A stretch of DNA of 64,000 nt from Pelagibius sp040217155 (GCA_040217155.1 JAVJNS010000007.1:62001-126000); one strand, 5' to 3'. Counted from the first letter of the stretch, positions 43,063 through 52,853 are shown. Numbers and translations are program-made. Notes: generated from the sequence alone by a model not told the origin.

Positions 43063-43479
43063 ATGAGCGGCGCATTCATCCTGCACGACCGCCTGGCGGC
43101 GGATTGCGTCATACTGGACGACTGGCCGCTTTGTCGGGTCCTGCTGATGAACGACGCCAGCTATCCCTGGCTGATCCTGGTGCCGCGCCGCCCGGCCCTG
43201 AGCGAAGTGCACGATGTCGCCGCGGCCGACCTGGCAAAGCTCACCGAAGAGATCACCCGCGCCTCCCGCGCGCTCAAGTCCGCGTTCAAGGCCGACAAGA
43301 TCAACATCGGCGCGCTGGGCAACATGGTCCCGCAACTGCACGTCCACGTCATCGCCCGCTTCAGGAACGATCCGGCCTGGCCCGGCCCGGTCTGGGGAGC
43401 AAAGCCAGCGGTGCCCTATGAGGCAGAAGCGCTCCAAGAGCGCGTAAATGCGTTGATGGCGGCGTTCGGGTCATCCTAG
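43063..43479 (+). CDS. HIT-domain protein with altered triad
   Basis: 138 residues from ATG 43063. The HIT fold ends with NMVPQLHVHVIARF. The canonical H-x-H-x-H-x-x motif has Gln91 in place of the first His (Q-L-H93-V-H95). Some bacterial HIT proteins with this change exist (from memory). The nucleotide or nucleotidyl substrate is unknown. It may hydrolyse AMP derivatives, with reduced or altered activity. Confidence 0.85.
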   Translation: MSGAFILHDRLAADCVILDDWPLCRVLLMNDASYPWLILVPRRPALSEVHDVAAADLAKLTEEITRASRALKSAFKADKINIGALGNMVPQLHVHVIARFRNDPAWPGPVWGAKPAVPYEAEALQERVNALMAAFGSS

Positions 43480-43570
43480 ACGCGCCCTTCCCCAGTCCCG
43501 TCATCTGTGGAACACTGCCCTAAACAGACCTAAACAGAACAGACAGGTGCTCATGGCGGGGAGAATGATC

Positions 43571-44449
43571 ATGCGAGGCATTCTGAAGACAACCACCGGC
43601 GCGCTGGCACTGCTGGTGTTGATATCGGGGCCGCTGGCGGCGCAGAGCGGCGACGACAAGCTGAAGGAACTGCTCGGCGAATTGAACACGCTGATCGATA
43701 AGGCCGAAACGCAGAACCTGGCCGATCCCTGGTTCCTGCAGGACCTGCGCAAGCTGAGCGAGCGCTACGGCCAGACCTGGCCGCTGGTGCTGCTCGACCA
43801 CAAGTTCGACTCGCGCAACGCGCAGCCCAAAGCGCCCTGGCAAATCCAGCGCGGCGAGATGAAGATGGACTGGTCGCGCGGCCTGCGCTCCCGCGTCGAG
43901 ACAGAAACCCTCAGCGACGCCAAGGATGACGACGAGGTCGCGAGAGAGATCATCGGTGGTCTGCTGAACCAGGCGCTCGGCGGCAAGAGCTCCCAGAGCC
44001 CCGATCCCAGCGAGCCGGCCCTCGCCCTGGCGGCCCTGCCGATCAGCAACGCCTTCCAGCTGACCGCCGAGATCACCGCCCGCGCCCTGCCCGGCGCCGA
44101 CCAGGGCGGCCTGGAACTGGGAGTCTACCAGACCGGCAACGCCGGCTACCGCCTGGTGCTGGTGCCCAAGGCCAAAGGCGGCGCGACTTTCACGCTGCTG
44201 GCGGTGTCCTCGCGCGGCACCTCCCGGGTGGTCGACAGCGCCGACTACAGCGGCGCGGTGACCGATGACCAGCCGCTGACCGTCACCCTGTCGCGCAGGG
44301 CGGGCGGCGCGATGGCGGCGGCGGCCGGCGACACGGAGTTGTTCTCGACCGGCGACAACAGCTTCAACGATCCCTTCAAGGGCGCCATGATCGCCAACCG
44401 CGGCGGCGACTACGCGGTGAAGTGGATGACCATCCGCGGTACCAGGTAA
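43571..44449 (+). CDS. secreted protein of unknown function
   Basis: 292 residues from ATG 43571, where GGGGAG sits about 7 bases upstream; earlier in-frame starts at 43547-43565 are poorer. The signal peptide (about 1-24) ends Ala-Ala-Gln. A helical region (KLKELLGELNTLIDKAE) and a Trp/Lys-rich segment precede a C-terminal beta-rich part (about 160-290). I do not recognise the family. Function unknown. Confidence 0.65.
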   Translation: MRGILKTTTGALALLVLISGPLAAQSGDDKLKELLGELNTLIDKAETQNLADPWFLQDLRKLSERYGQTWPLVLLDHKFDSRNAQPKAPWQIQRGEMKMDWSRGLRSRVETETLSDAKDDDEVAREIIGGLLNQALGGKSSQSPDPSEPALALAALPISNAFQLTAEITARALPGADQGGLELGVYQTGNAGYRLVLVPKAKGGATFTLLAVSSRGTSRVVDSADYSGAVTDDQPLTVTLSRRAGGAMAAAAGDTELFSTGDNSFNDPFKGAMIANRGGDYAVKWMTIRGTR

Positions 44450-44509
44450 GCCGGCTTTTCGGACAGTAAAGGAAGCCTTCATCGCCGCCTGCCCGAGATC
44501 TCCCCGGTC

Positions 44510-44662
44510 ATGGGATGTTCCGGCTTGTTCGGCAACTGGACGGACCGCATTTCCGGGCAGCCCTTCAACATGATGACCGACCGGGTCGACTGCGTCGCGC
44601 CCGACAGCATCGAAGACCTGTGGCGCGACTGCGAAGAAAGCCTGCGGCACGACGCCGCCTGA
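44510..44662 (+). CDS. possible 50-residue protein
   Basis: A short frame, MGCSGLFGNWTDRISGQPF..., with balanced composition (Trp, Asp, Cys, Met), unlike the Arg/Pro-rich shadow frames around it. There is no strong ribosome-binding site. It fills most of the gap between the secreted protein gene and the DUF1194 gene. Function unknown; may not be expressed. Confidence 0.35.
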   Translation: MGCSGLFGNWTDRISGQPFNMMTDRVDCVAPDSIEDLWRDCEESLRHDAA

Positions 44663-44769
44663 GTCCGCCGCCGCGACCGATGGCTGGCCAAGAGGCGAAG
44701 CGGGGCTATATCCTCTCTCAACGCCGGCGCGCGGCGAGACGGGTCGAGAAACGGTCAGGGGAGTCCGTC

Positions 44770-45486
44770 ATGACAGCGAAGTTCGTCTGCGGTCTGCTGA
44801 TTTCCGCCGCGCTGCTGTTGACGGCGCCGTGGGGCGCCGCCGCGCAGGCGGAGCGCAAGGTCGATCTGGAGCTCTGCCTCGCGGTCGACGGCTCCGGCTC
44901 CATCGAGGAAGACGAGTTCGCCTTTCAGCGCCAGGCCTATGCCGAGGCCGTCTCCCATCCCAAGGTGGTCGATATCATGACCAGCGGCTTCGAGGGCGCC
45001 GTCGCCATCGCGCTGATGGAATGGGGCGGGCCGGAGTCCATGCACCCGATCGTCGACTGGACCCTGATCGACAGCGCCGCCCAGGCCGAGGCCTTCGCCC
45101 AGGCGGTGATCGCCGCGCCGCGCAAGGCCTTCGGCTGGAACTCCATCAGCAACGCCATCGCCTTCTGCCGCGCGTGGATGCGCGACAACGGCTTCGACGG
45201 CTTCCGCAAGGTGATCGACGTCTCGGGCGACGCCGGCCAGCGCGGCGGCATGCCCCTGCCCCTGGCCCGTGAACTGGCGGTCGCCGACGGCATCGTCATC
45301 AACGCCCTGGCGCTCAACTACCGCAGCGGCGGTCTCGGCGGCCCGGGCGGCATGGCCCTGGTCGATTTCTACCGCGGCAGCGTCATCGGCGGCACCGGCG
45401 CCTTCGCCCTCTCCGTCGACGAGGAGGAGGTCTTCGTCGACGCCCTCATCCGCAAGCTGATCCTGGAGATCGCGTGGCTGGAATGA
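44770..45486 (+). CDS. DUF1194 (vWA-like) secreted protein, second copy
   Basis: 238 residues from ATG 44770, with AGGGGAG six bases upstream; a longer frame to 44515 is not used. The signal peptide (about 1-26) ends Gly-Ala-Ala-Ala-Gln-Ala. The MIDAS-like motif is CLAVDGSGSIEEDEF (DxSxS), then ALMEWGGPES, FRKVIDVSGDAGQRGG and NALAL. It parallels the protein at 1276-2049 but lacks its second Cys near the motif. Periplasmic and probably metal-binding; function unknown. Confidence 0.85.
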   Translation: MTAKFVCGLLISAALLLTAPWGAAAQAERKVDLELCLAVDGSGSIEEDEFAFQRQAYAEAVSHPKVVDIMTSGFEGAVAIALMEWGGPESMHPIVDWTLIDSAAQAEAFAQAVIAAPRKAFGWNSISNAIAFCRAWMRDNGFDGFRKVIDVSGDAGQRGGMPLPLARELAVADGIVINALALNYRSGGLGGPGGMALVDFYRGSVIGGTGAFALSVDEEEVFVDALIRKLILEIAWLE

Positions 45487-45563
45487 GGTGCTGGGCCGCC
45501 GCCTCCTGACGGATCACCGTGCCGATCGAAAACAGAACTGCTTCAATCTAACTATGAAAGGCT

Positions 45564-47186
45564 CTAGATCCGACCGTCGTAGCTGCCGCGCTCGATCACC
45601 GCGGCGATGACGCTGAAGGTCTCGGCCTTCAAGGCGGCTTCGAGCGCGGCTTTCAGTTCGTCACGGCTGGTCACGGTATGGCCGGCACCGCCGAAGGCGC
45701 GGCCGATGGCGGCGAAGTCATGGCTGCCGAATTCGACGCCGGCGTTGGCCAGTTGGCGCTGGCGCTGTTTCAGTTCGATGAGCGCCAGGCTGGCATCGAC
45801 GAAGACCACGACGACCACCCTGGAGCCGAGTTCCGCCGCGATCGAGAGCTCCCCCGCCACCATCAGCAGGCCGGCATCGCCGGTAAAGGCGGCCACCGGA
45901 CGCTCAGGCTCGGCCAGCTGCGCGCCCAGGGCCAGCGGTAAGGCGCAGCCCATGGTGCAGAGTCCGGTCGACTGTAAAAGACTTCGCGGTTCGTACGTCT
46001 CCCACATCTGCGCCAGCAGGATGCGGTGGGCGCCGGTGTCGCAGGTCGCCACCGTTGCCTTCGGCAGGATGCGGCGGCAGATGTCGATCACCGCCGCCGG
46101 CCCCCAGGCCTCGTCCTTCGGAAAAGCTTCTGCCAGCGCCGTCTTCAGCGCTTCGACCTCGCCGCTTGTCCAGGTCTCCTGCGCCGCTGTGCCGTCGCCA
46201 AGGGCCTCCAGGGTCTTGCCGGTATGGCTAACGAAGTTGATCCCGGCCTGGTGCACGTAGTGGCGGTTGGCCACCGCGGCGATGTCGAGGACGCGGGTCT
46301 CCGCCGGATCCCAGGGCTCGCACCAGCCGGCGCGCATCTCGATGGGATCGTATCCCACGCAGAGAATCAGATCGGCGCGCTGCACGAAGGGCAGCAGCAG
46401 GGCGTCAGCCTTGGGCGAGAGACCCGCCGCGCCGAGGCAGAGCGGATGATCCTCCGGGACGAGCCCCTTGGCCTTGTAGGTAGTGACGAAGGGCACCGTG
46501 AAGGCTTCGCAGAAACGCCGGACCGCCTCGCCCGCGTCGTCGGCGATGGCATCGAGACCGACGATCATCACCGGGCGCCGGGCCCGCGCCAGCCACAACC
46601 GCGCGCGCTCCAGGTCCGGTCCCGGTGCCGGCGCGGCGGGGCTGGCCGGCGGGCGGCGGCGCAGCCGCTTTGGCGCGACCGTCTCTTCGGCCACGGCAAT
46701 CGGCACGTCGATGTGCACCGGCCCGGCCCGGCTCTCCGTGGCGATGGCCACCGCCTTGTCGGCGATGGTGTCGGCGCCCTCGGCGGTCAGGCGGAAGGAG
46801 GCCTTGGTGATCGGGCGCAGCACCTGTTGATGGTCGAGGATCTGGTGGGTGTAGGTCAACGCCAGGGTCTCGTCGATACACCCGGTCAGCACGATGAGCG
46901 GCACCCGGTCCTGCTCGGCATTGGCGATGACGTTGACGCCGTTGACCACCCCCGGCCCCACGGTCGCCACCAGGATGCCCGGCGCGCCGCTGCGCTGCCA
47001 CACCCCTTCCGCCATGAAGCCGGCGGCGTTCTCGTGCCTGGCCAGCACGAAGCGGATGCCGGCCGCCTCCAGCGCGTCCACCAGGGTCAGCACCTCGCCG
47101 CCCGGCATGCCGAAGGCGAAACGGCAGCCCGCCTCGTACAACCGCCGCGCCACCAGATCGGCGGCGCGGAGCTTTTGGTCTGTCAT
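45564..47186 (-). CDS. TPP-dependent acetolactate synthase-like enzyme
   Basis: 540 residues, the three-domain TPP enzyme plan. Catalytic Glu is in RHENAAGFMAEG; the middle Rossmann-like domain starts about 190. The TPP/Mg region is GDAGLLMVAGELSIAAEL... ending VDASLALIELKQ, where the usual GDG...NN is GDA...VD. The changes may keep Mg binding (Asp for Asn) or may mark a different substrate. No small (regulatory) subunit gene is adjacent, so a catabolic or other 2-oxoacid carboligase/decarboxylase role is more likely than branched-chain synthesis. Confidence 0.83.
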   Translation of the reverse strand: MTDQKLRAADLVARRLYEAGCRFAFGMPGGEVLTLVDALEAAGIRFVLARHENAAGFMAEGVWQRSGAPGILVATVGPGVVNGVNVIANAEQDRVPLIVLTGCIDETLALTYTHQILDHQQVLRPITKASFRLTAEGADTIADKAVAIATESRAGPVHIDVPIAVAEETVAPKRLRRRPPASPAAPAPGPDLERARLWLARARRPVMIVGLDAIADDAGEAVRRFCEAFTVPFVTTYKAKGLVPEDHPLCLGAAGLSPKADALLLPFVQRADLILCVGYDPIEMRAGWCEPWDPAETRVLDIAAVANRHYVHQAGINFVSHTGKTLEALGDGTAAQETWTSGEVEALKTALAEAFPKDEAWGPAAVIDICRRILPKATVATCDTGAHRILLAQMWETYEPRSLLQSTGLCTMGCALPLALGAQLAEPERPVAAFTGDAGLLMVAGELSIAAELGSRVVVVVFVDASLALIELKQRQRQLANAGVEFGSHDFAAIGRAFGGAGHTVTSRDELKAALEAALKAETFSVIAAVIERGSYDGRI

Positions 47187-47365
47187 GGGATCTTCCTCAC
47201 CTCTGCTTCGCCTCCATACCTACCAGACTCCGCGCGCAGATCGCAGCGTCTCAAATCGTCCCCTCGGGCTGCCCCCGGGCATGACATTCGGGAAGAACGG
47301 CAGGAGAGAACAAAACGGCACCAAATCACTTCTCCCGCCCGGTCCCCCGGTCTATCCTCTCCCCC

Positions 47366-49843
47366 GTGAGCCAGCCCGCCCTTCTGCCCGAGACGACTCT
47401 CTTCGCCCTGCCGCCGCGCTTTGCGGCCTGGTTCCAGGCGCGCGGCTGGGCGCCGCATCCGCACCAGCTGGAGATGCTGGCGGCCGCCGAGGCCGGCGAG
47501 TCGGCGCTGCTGATCGCGCCGACCGGCGGCGGCAAGACCCTGGCGGGCTTCCTGCCCTCGCTGGCTGACCTCGCGGCGCACGGCCATGCGGGGCTGCACA
47601 CGCTCTACATCTCGCCCTTGAAGGCCCTGGCGGTCGACGTCCACCGCAACCTGACCCAGCCGATCGCCGAGATGGGCCTGGAAATCGCCTGCGAGACGCG
47701 CACCGGCGACACCCCGCAGTCCAAGCGCCGGCGCCAGCGGGTCCGGCCGCCGGCCATCCTCATGACCACGCCGGAATCGTTGGCGCTGCTGCTCAGCTAC
47801 TACGACGCACCGCAGGTCTTCGGGAACCTGAAGTGCGTGGTGATCGACGAGTTGCACGCCTTCGCCGGGACCAAGCGCGGCGACCTGCTGGCGCTCGGCC
47901 TGGCCCGCCTGCAGAGCCTCTCGCCCGGCTGCCGCCGGACCGGCCTCTCGGCCACGGTGCAGGACCCGGACTGGCTGGCCGCCTGGCTGTCGCCCACGGC
48001 GGAGTCTTCCGGGGTGCGCCAGGTCTATGGCCGCGACGGCGCCGAGGCGGCCGTCGAGATCCTCACCACCCGGGAGCGCCTGCCGTGGTCCGGCCACATG
48101 GCGGTGCATGCCCTGGCCGAGGTCTACGAACGGATCAAACAGGCCGGCACCACCCTGGTCTTCGTCAATACCCGCGCCCAGGCGGAGATCGTGTTCCAGG
48201 AACTCTGGCACCTGAACGAGGACGGCCTGGCCATCGGCCTGCACCACGGCAGCCTCGCCGTCGAGCAGCGCCGCAAGGTCGAGGCGGCCATGGCGGCAGG
48301 CCGGCTGCGCGCGGTGGTCGCGACCTCGTCGCTCGATCTCGGCATCGACTGGGCGGCCGTCGACCTGGTGGTGCAGATCGGCGCGCCCAAAGGCTCGGCC
48401 CGGCTGCTGCAGCGCGTCGGCCGCGCCAACCACCGACTCGACCAGCCGAGCCGCGCCCTCCTGGTGCCGGCCAACCGCTTCGAGGTGCTGGAGTGCCGCG
48501 CCGCGCTGGAGGCCGTGAAGGCGCGCTCCCTCGACGGCGACCCGCCGCGCCCCGGCGGACTCGATGTGCTGTCTCAACACATCCTCGGGACGGCCTGCGC
48601 CGGGCCGGTCGGCGCCGATCGGCTCTACCGGGAAATCACCTCAGCCTTTCCCTATAAGTCCCTGACAAGGAAGGATTTCGACCGCACGCTGGACTTCGTC
48701 GCCACGGGTGGCTACGCGCTGAAAAGCTATCAGAGGTATCGCCGCTTAACCGTTGATAAAGAAGGATTTTACCGCGTCGCTCACATCGAGCATTTAAAGC
48801 GTTACCGCATGAACGTCGGCACCATCGTCGAGGCTCCCGTCTTAAAGGTGCGTCTCAAGAACGGCCGCGTACTTGGTGAGGTGGAAGAGTATTTCGTGAA
48901 CGGCCTGCTGCCCGGCGACTCTTTCATCTTCGCCGGCCGGCTGCTCGCTTTCGAGGGCCTGCGCGAGAACACCGTGGTGGTGAGCCGGGCGCCCTCGGGC
49001 GACCCTAAGGTGCCCGCCTATGCCGGCGGGCGCCTGCCGCTCTCCACCCACCTGGCCGAGCGGGTGCGCGACATCCTGGAGCATCCCGAGGCCGGCCACG
49101 ACCTGCCCGAGGCGGTCGGCGAATGGCTGCGCCTGCAGCGCTGGCGCTCCCAGCTGCCGCCTGCCGACGGCCTGCTGGTGGAGTGCTTCCCGCGTGCCGG
49201 CAAGGCGTTCCTGGTGGCCTACTGCTTCGAGGGCAGGAACGCCCATCAGACCCTCGGCATGCTGCTGACCCGGCGCATGGAGCGCGCCGGCCTCTCCCCC
49301 CTCGGCTTCGTCGCCACCGATTACGTCATCGCCGTGTGGAGCCTGAAGCCGGCCGAGGACATGGACGCCCTCTTCGACGAGGACATGCTGGGCGACGACC
49401 TGGAGGAGTGGATGGCCGAGTCGTCCATGCTGCGCCGGACCTTCCGCAACGTGGCGGTCATCGCCGGCCTCATCGAGGCGCGGACGCCGGGGCGCGAAAA
49501 GTCCGGCCGCCAGGTGACCTTCAACGCCGACCTCATCTACGACGTGCTGCGCAAGCACGAGCCCGGCCACATCCTGCTGCAGGCGACCCGCGCCGACGCC
49601 GCCGGCGGTCTCACCGACATCGGCCGCCTGGCCGCCATGCTGAAGCGGGTGAAAGGCCGTATCCACACCCGCCGCCTGGACCGGATCTCGCCGCTCGCGG
49701 TGCCGGTGCTGCTGGAGATCGGCAGGGAGCAGGTCTACGGCAGCGGCCTCGACGAACTGCTCGACGAGGGCGCCCAGGCGCTCATCGAAGAGGCCACCGG
49801 CGGCCTGGCGCCCGGCCACCGCCAGGCGGTGCTGCCCCTATGA
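47366..49843 (+). CDS. ligase-associated-type DEXH-box helicase (Lhr-like)
   Basis: 825 residues. Superfamily 2 helicase motifs: I APTGGGKTLAGFLPSL, II DELHA, III LSATVQ, IV-V with TTLVFVNTRAQAEIVFQEL and VATSSLDLGIDWAAVDLVVQIG, VI QRVGRANHR. The C-terminal half follows the Lhr/ligase-associated family (KSGRQVTFNADLIYDVLRKHEPGHILL). It unwinds DNA in repair. The GTG start is weakly placed. It precedes pdeM by 10 bases. The DNA ligase and exonuclease genes that often join this cluster are absent here. Confidence 0.9.
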   Translation: MSQPALLPETTLFALPPRFAAWFQARGWAPHPHQLEMLAAAEAGESALLIAPTGGGKTLAGFLPSLADLAAHGHAGLHTLYISPLKALAVDVHRNLTQPIAEMGLEIACETRTGDTPQSKRRRQRVRPPAILMTTPESLALLLSYYDAPQVFGNLKCVVIDELHAFAGTKRGDLLALGLARLQSLSPGCRRTGLSATVQDPDWLAAWLSPTAESSGVRQVYGRDGAEAAVEILTTRERLPWSGHMAVHALAEVYERIKQAGTTLVFVNTRAQAEIVFQELWHLNEDGLAIGLHHGSLAVEQRRKVEAAMAAGRLRAVVATSSLDLGIDWAAVDLVVQIGAPKGSARLLQRVGRANHRLDQPSRALLVPANRFEVLECRAALEAVKARSLDGDPPRPGGLDVLSQHILGTACAGPVGADRLYREITSAFPYKSLTRKDFDRTLDFVATGGYALKSYQRYRRLTVDKEGFYRVAHIEHLKRYRMNVGTIVEAPVLKVRLKNGRVLGEVEEYFVNGLLPGDSFIFAGRLLAFEGLRENTVVVSRAPSGDPKVPAYAGGRLPLSTHLAERVRDILEHPEAGHDLPEAVGEWLRLQRWRSQLPPADGLLVECFPRAGKAFLVAYCFEGRNAHQTLGMLLTRRMERAGLSPLGFVATDYVIAVWSLKPAEDMDALFDEDMLGDDLEEWMAESSMLRRTFRNVAVIAGLIEARTPGREKSGRQVTFNADLIYDVLRKHEPGHILLQATRADAAGGLTDIGRLAAMLKRVKGRIHTRRLDRISPLAVPVLLEIGREQVYGSGLDELLDEGAQALIEEATGGLAPGHRQAVLPL

Positions 49844-49853
49844 GGTCGAAAGA

Positions 49854-50543
49854 GTGAGCGACACCCTGAACAAGCCCGGCCACCTGCTGGTCAACGGCGT
49901 CGCGCTGCTGGCGGATCTGACCGGCGCGCTGATCTGGCCGGCCCGGCGCCTTGCCGTGGTCGCCGACCTGCACTTCGAGAAGGCCACCGCCTTCGCCGCG
50001 CGCGGCCAGTTGCTGCCGCCCTACGACACCGCGGCGACCCTGGATAAGCTGGAAGCGGTGGTCGCCCGGCACGGCGTCGAGCGGGTCTTCTGCCTCGGCG
50101 ACTCCTTTCACGACGGCGCCGCCGCCGCCCGCCTCGACCCGGCCCAGGCCGAGCGCCTGCGGGCGCTGACCGCGCGGCTGGACTGGACCTGGATCGCCGG
50201 CAACCACGACCCGGCGCCGCCGGCCGAGCTTGGCGGCCGGGCCGCGGAGGAGATCACCGAAAGCGCCCTCACCTTCCGCCACGAGGCCGCCCCCGAGACA
50301 CGCGGCGGCGAAGTGTCGGGACACTTCCACCCCAAGGCGGCGGTCCGGGTACGCGGCAAGCGGCTGACCGCGCCCTGCTTCGTTACCGACGGCCGGCGCC
50401 TCGTCCTGCCCGCCTTCGGCGCCTTCACCGGGGGTCTGAACGTGCTGGACCCGGCGATCTCCGGCCTCTTCCGCCGCGGATTCAGCGTCACGCTGCTGGG
50501 CCGCAACGCGCTCTTCACCTTCCCCAAGAAGGCGCTGGTGTGA
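49854..50543 (+). CDS. pdeM: ligase-associated DNA damage response endonuclease PdeM
   Basis: 229 residues from GTG 49854. Metallophosphatase motifs in order: VVADLHFEK, LGDSFHDG, AGNHD and VSGHFHPKAAV, as in PdeM-type calcineurin-like phosphoesterases. It accompanies the helicase upstream and is probably a DNA-repair nuclease or phosphodiesterase. The stop overlaps the photolyase start by 4 bases (GTGA). Confidence 0.9.
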   Translation: MSDTLNKPGHLLVNGVALLADLTGALIWPARRLAVVADLHFEKATAFAARGQLLPPYDTAATLDKLEAVVARHGVERVFCLGDSFHDGAAAARLDPAQAERLRALTARLDWTWIAGNHDPAPPAELGGRAAEEITESALTFRHEAAPETRGGEVSGHFHPKAAVRVRGKRLTAPCFVTDGRRLVLPAFGAFTGGLNVLDPAISGLFRRGFSVTLLGRNALFTFPKKALV

Positions 50544-51982
50544 CCGCCCCCTCCATTCTGTGGTTCCGCCAGGATCTGCGCCTGGCCGACAATCCGGCGC
50601 TCGCCGCCGCCGTTGCGCACGGCGCGCCGATCCTGCCGGTCTTCATCCTCGACGACGAGACCGCCGGCGACTGGGCGCTCGGCGGCGCGTCGCGCTGGTG
50701 GCTGCATCACAGCCTCGCGGCGCTGGACAAGGATCTGCGCAAGCTGGGCGCCGGGCTGTGCCGGCGCCGTGGCAAGTCAGCCGGTGTCATCGAAGCCCTG
50801 GTGCAGGAGACCGGCGCCGAGGCGGTGTTCTGGAACCGCTGCTACGACCCAGCGGCCGTGGCCCGCGACAAGGCCTTGAAGGCCCGCCTCGGCGCTGACG
50901 GCATCGCGGTCAAAAGCTTCAACGGCAGCCTGTTGATCGAACCCTGGGAGTTGAAGACCGGCCAGGGCGGCCCCTACAAGGTCTTCACCCCGTTCTGGAA
51001 GGCGATGCTGGCCGCCGGCGCGCCGGCGACGGCGCGCGGTGGGCCGAAAAAACTGACCGGCCTGGAAGGCGTCGACGGCGAGGCCCTGGATGACTGGAAG
51101 CTGTTGCCGAGCCGGCCCGACTGGGCCGCAGGCCTGCGCGCGGCCTGGACACCCGGCGAGACGGGCGCCGCCGAGCGGCTCGCCGCGTTCCTGAACGAAG
51201 CCGTCGACGGCTACAAGACGGATCGCGACCGCCCCGACCTGGCCGGCACCTCCCGCCTGTCGCCGCACCTGCACTGGGGTGAGATCTCGCCGCGCCAAGT
51301 CTGGCAGGCGACACGCCACGCCATCGCCGCCGGCAAGGCCGAGGAGAGTTCCGCCCTGGCCTTCCTGCGCCAAATCGGCTGGCGCGATTTTTCCGCCAAC
51401 CTGCTGTTCCACTGGCCGGACTTTCCCGATAGGCCGTGGCGTGGCGCGTTCGACGCCTTTCCCTGGCGCGACGACGACGCCGGCTTCGCCGCCTGGTGCC
51501 GGGGCCGGACCGGCTATCCCATCGTCGACGCCGGGCTGCGCGAACTCTGGGCCACCGGCTGGATGCACAACCGGGTGCGCATGATCGCCGCCTCCTTCCT
51601 GGTGAAGCATCTGCTGATTCCGTGGCAGCGCGGCGAGAAATGGTTCTGGGACACCCTGGTGGACGCCGACCTGGGCAACAACGCGGCGGGCTGGCAGTGG
51701 GTCGCCGGCTCCGGCGCCGACGCCTCGCCTTATTTCCGCATCTTCAACCCGGTGACCCAGGGCGAGAAGTTCGACCCCAGAGGCCGCTATATCCGCGAAT
51801 GGGTGCCGGAGATCGCCGCCTTGCCCGACGACGTCCTGCACAAGCCCTGGGAAGCCGCGCGGGAGACCCTGCAGGACGCCGGCATCACGCTGGGCGAGAC
51901 CTACCCCGAACCGATCGTCGATCACAAAGCGGCGCGCGCCCGCGCCCTCGCCGGCTATGAGAAAGTGAAGAAATCCGGTTAG
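50540..51982 (+). CDS. phrB: deoxyribodipyrimidine photolyase
   Basis: 480 residues. The N-terminal antenna-binding domain starts PSILWFRQDLRLADNPAL. The C-terminal FAD domain has TSRLSPHLHWGEISPRQVW, RTGYPIVDAGLRELWATGWM and HNRVRMIAASFLVK, then the DADLGNNAAGWQWVAGSG and FRIFNPVTQGEKFDP photolyase core. It repairs UV-induced pyrimidine dimers with blue light. Third gene of the repair block with the helicase and PdeM. Confidence 0.95.
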   Translation: MTAPSILWFRQDLRLADNPALAAAVAHGAPILPVFILDDETAGDWALGGASRWWLHHSLAALDKDLRKLGAGLCRRRGKSAGVIEALVQETGAEAVFWNRCYDPAAVARDKALKARLGADGIAVKSFNGSLLIEPWELKTGQGGPYKVFTPFWKAMLAAGAPATARGGPKKLTGLEGVDGEALDDWKLLPSRPDWAAGLRAAWTPGETGAAERLAAFLNEAVDGYKTDRDRPDLAGTSRLSPHLHWGEISPRQVWQATRHAIAAGKAEESSALAFLRQIGWRDFSANLLFHWPDFPDRPWRGAFDAFPWRDDDAGFAAWCRGRTGYPIVDAGLRELWATGWMHNRVRMIAASFLVKHLLIPWQRGEKWFWDTLVDADLGNNAAGWQWVAGSGADASPYFRIFNPVTQGEKFDPRGRYIREWVPEIAALPDDVLHKPWEAARETLQDAGITLGETYPEPIVDHKAARARALAGYEKVKKSG

Positions 51983-52007
51983 CCCGGCGCCGGCCAGCGG
52001 TCCGGCA

Positions 52008-52853
52008 TCACAGCCGCGGTCCCGGGATGTCGAGGGCGTAAGACGTCAACTGCTCGGTGATGAAGTCGAAGGCCTCGTCCACCGAGTCGGTGCGGAAGAA
52101 CAGTTCCAGATCCTCGGCGTTGATGGTGCCGTAGCGCTCCAGCGCCTCAAGATTGATCACGTCGGACCAGTACTGGCTGCCGAACAGCACCACCGGCATC
52201 TTCTTGCGGATCTTGCCGGTCTGCACCAGGGTCAACAGCTCGAAGAACTCATCCAGGGTGCCGAAGCCGCCCGGCATGACAACCACCGCCTTGGCATGGT
52301 AGGCGAACCAGTACTTGCGCATGAAAAAGTAGTGGAACTCGAAATTCAGTTCGCGGCTGATGTAGGGATTGTCGTTCTGCTCCATGGGCAGCGAGATGTT
52401 GAGGCCGATGTTCAGGCCCTTGGCCTCCGAGGCGCCGCGGTTGGCGGCTTCCATGATGCCTGGACCGCCGCCCGAGCAGACCACGAAGCGGCGGTCATCC
52501 TGCTCCAGGCGCTTCGACCACTCGGTCAGACGGCGCGCCAGTTCGCGGGTGTCCTCGTAGTAGCGCGACATATTGAGGTTGCGCTGCGCGACGGTGAGAT
52601 CCTCTCCCTCCGCCTGCGCGGCCGCCAGGCGCTTCTCCGCCTCCTCGCGCGGCAGAATGCGCGCGGAGCCGAAGAATATGATCGTGTCGTCGATCTTGTA
52701 GCGTTTGAAGCGGGCATCGGGTTCGAGGTATTCGGAGAGGATGCGCAGCGAACGCGCCGCGGTCGACTCGAGAAAATCGAGATTGCGGTAGGCCTTCTTC
52801 GGTTCGGGCCGCGCGGAAGTTTCCGCCGGTTTGTCCTTATCGCGTCGCTGCAT
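52008..52853 (-). CDS. LOG-family protein (TIGR00730-like nucleotide phosphoribohydrolase)
   Basis: 281 residues. The LOG signature PGGFGTLDEFFE and the substrate motif GGGPGIMEAANRGASE with GSAR are present. The family cleaves nucleoside monophosphates or cytokinin riboside monophosphates to the base and ribose phosphate. An N-terminal extension (about 1-60) is Arg/Lys-rich. It faces the photolyase gene, with the two stops 26 bases apart. Confidence 0.9.
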   Translation of the reverse strand: MQRRDKDKPAETSARPEPKKAYRNLDFLESTAARSLRILSEYLEPDARFKRYKIDDTIIFFGSARILPREEAEKRLAAAQAEGEDLTVAQRNLNMSRYYEDTRELARRLTEWSKRLEQDDRRFVVCSGGGPGIMEAANRGASEAKGLNIGLNISLPMEQNDNPYISRELNFEFHYFFMRKYWFAYHAKAVVVMPGGFGTLDEFFELLTLVQTGKIRKKMPVVLFGSQYWSDVINLEALERYGTINAEDLELFFRTDSVDEAFDFITEQLTSYALDIPGPRL

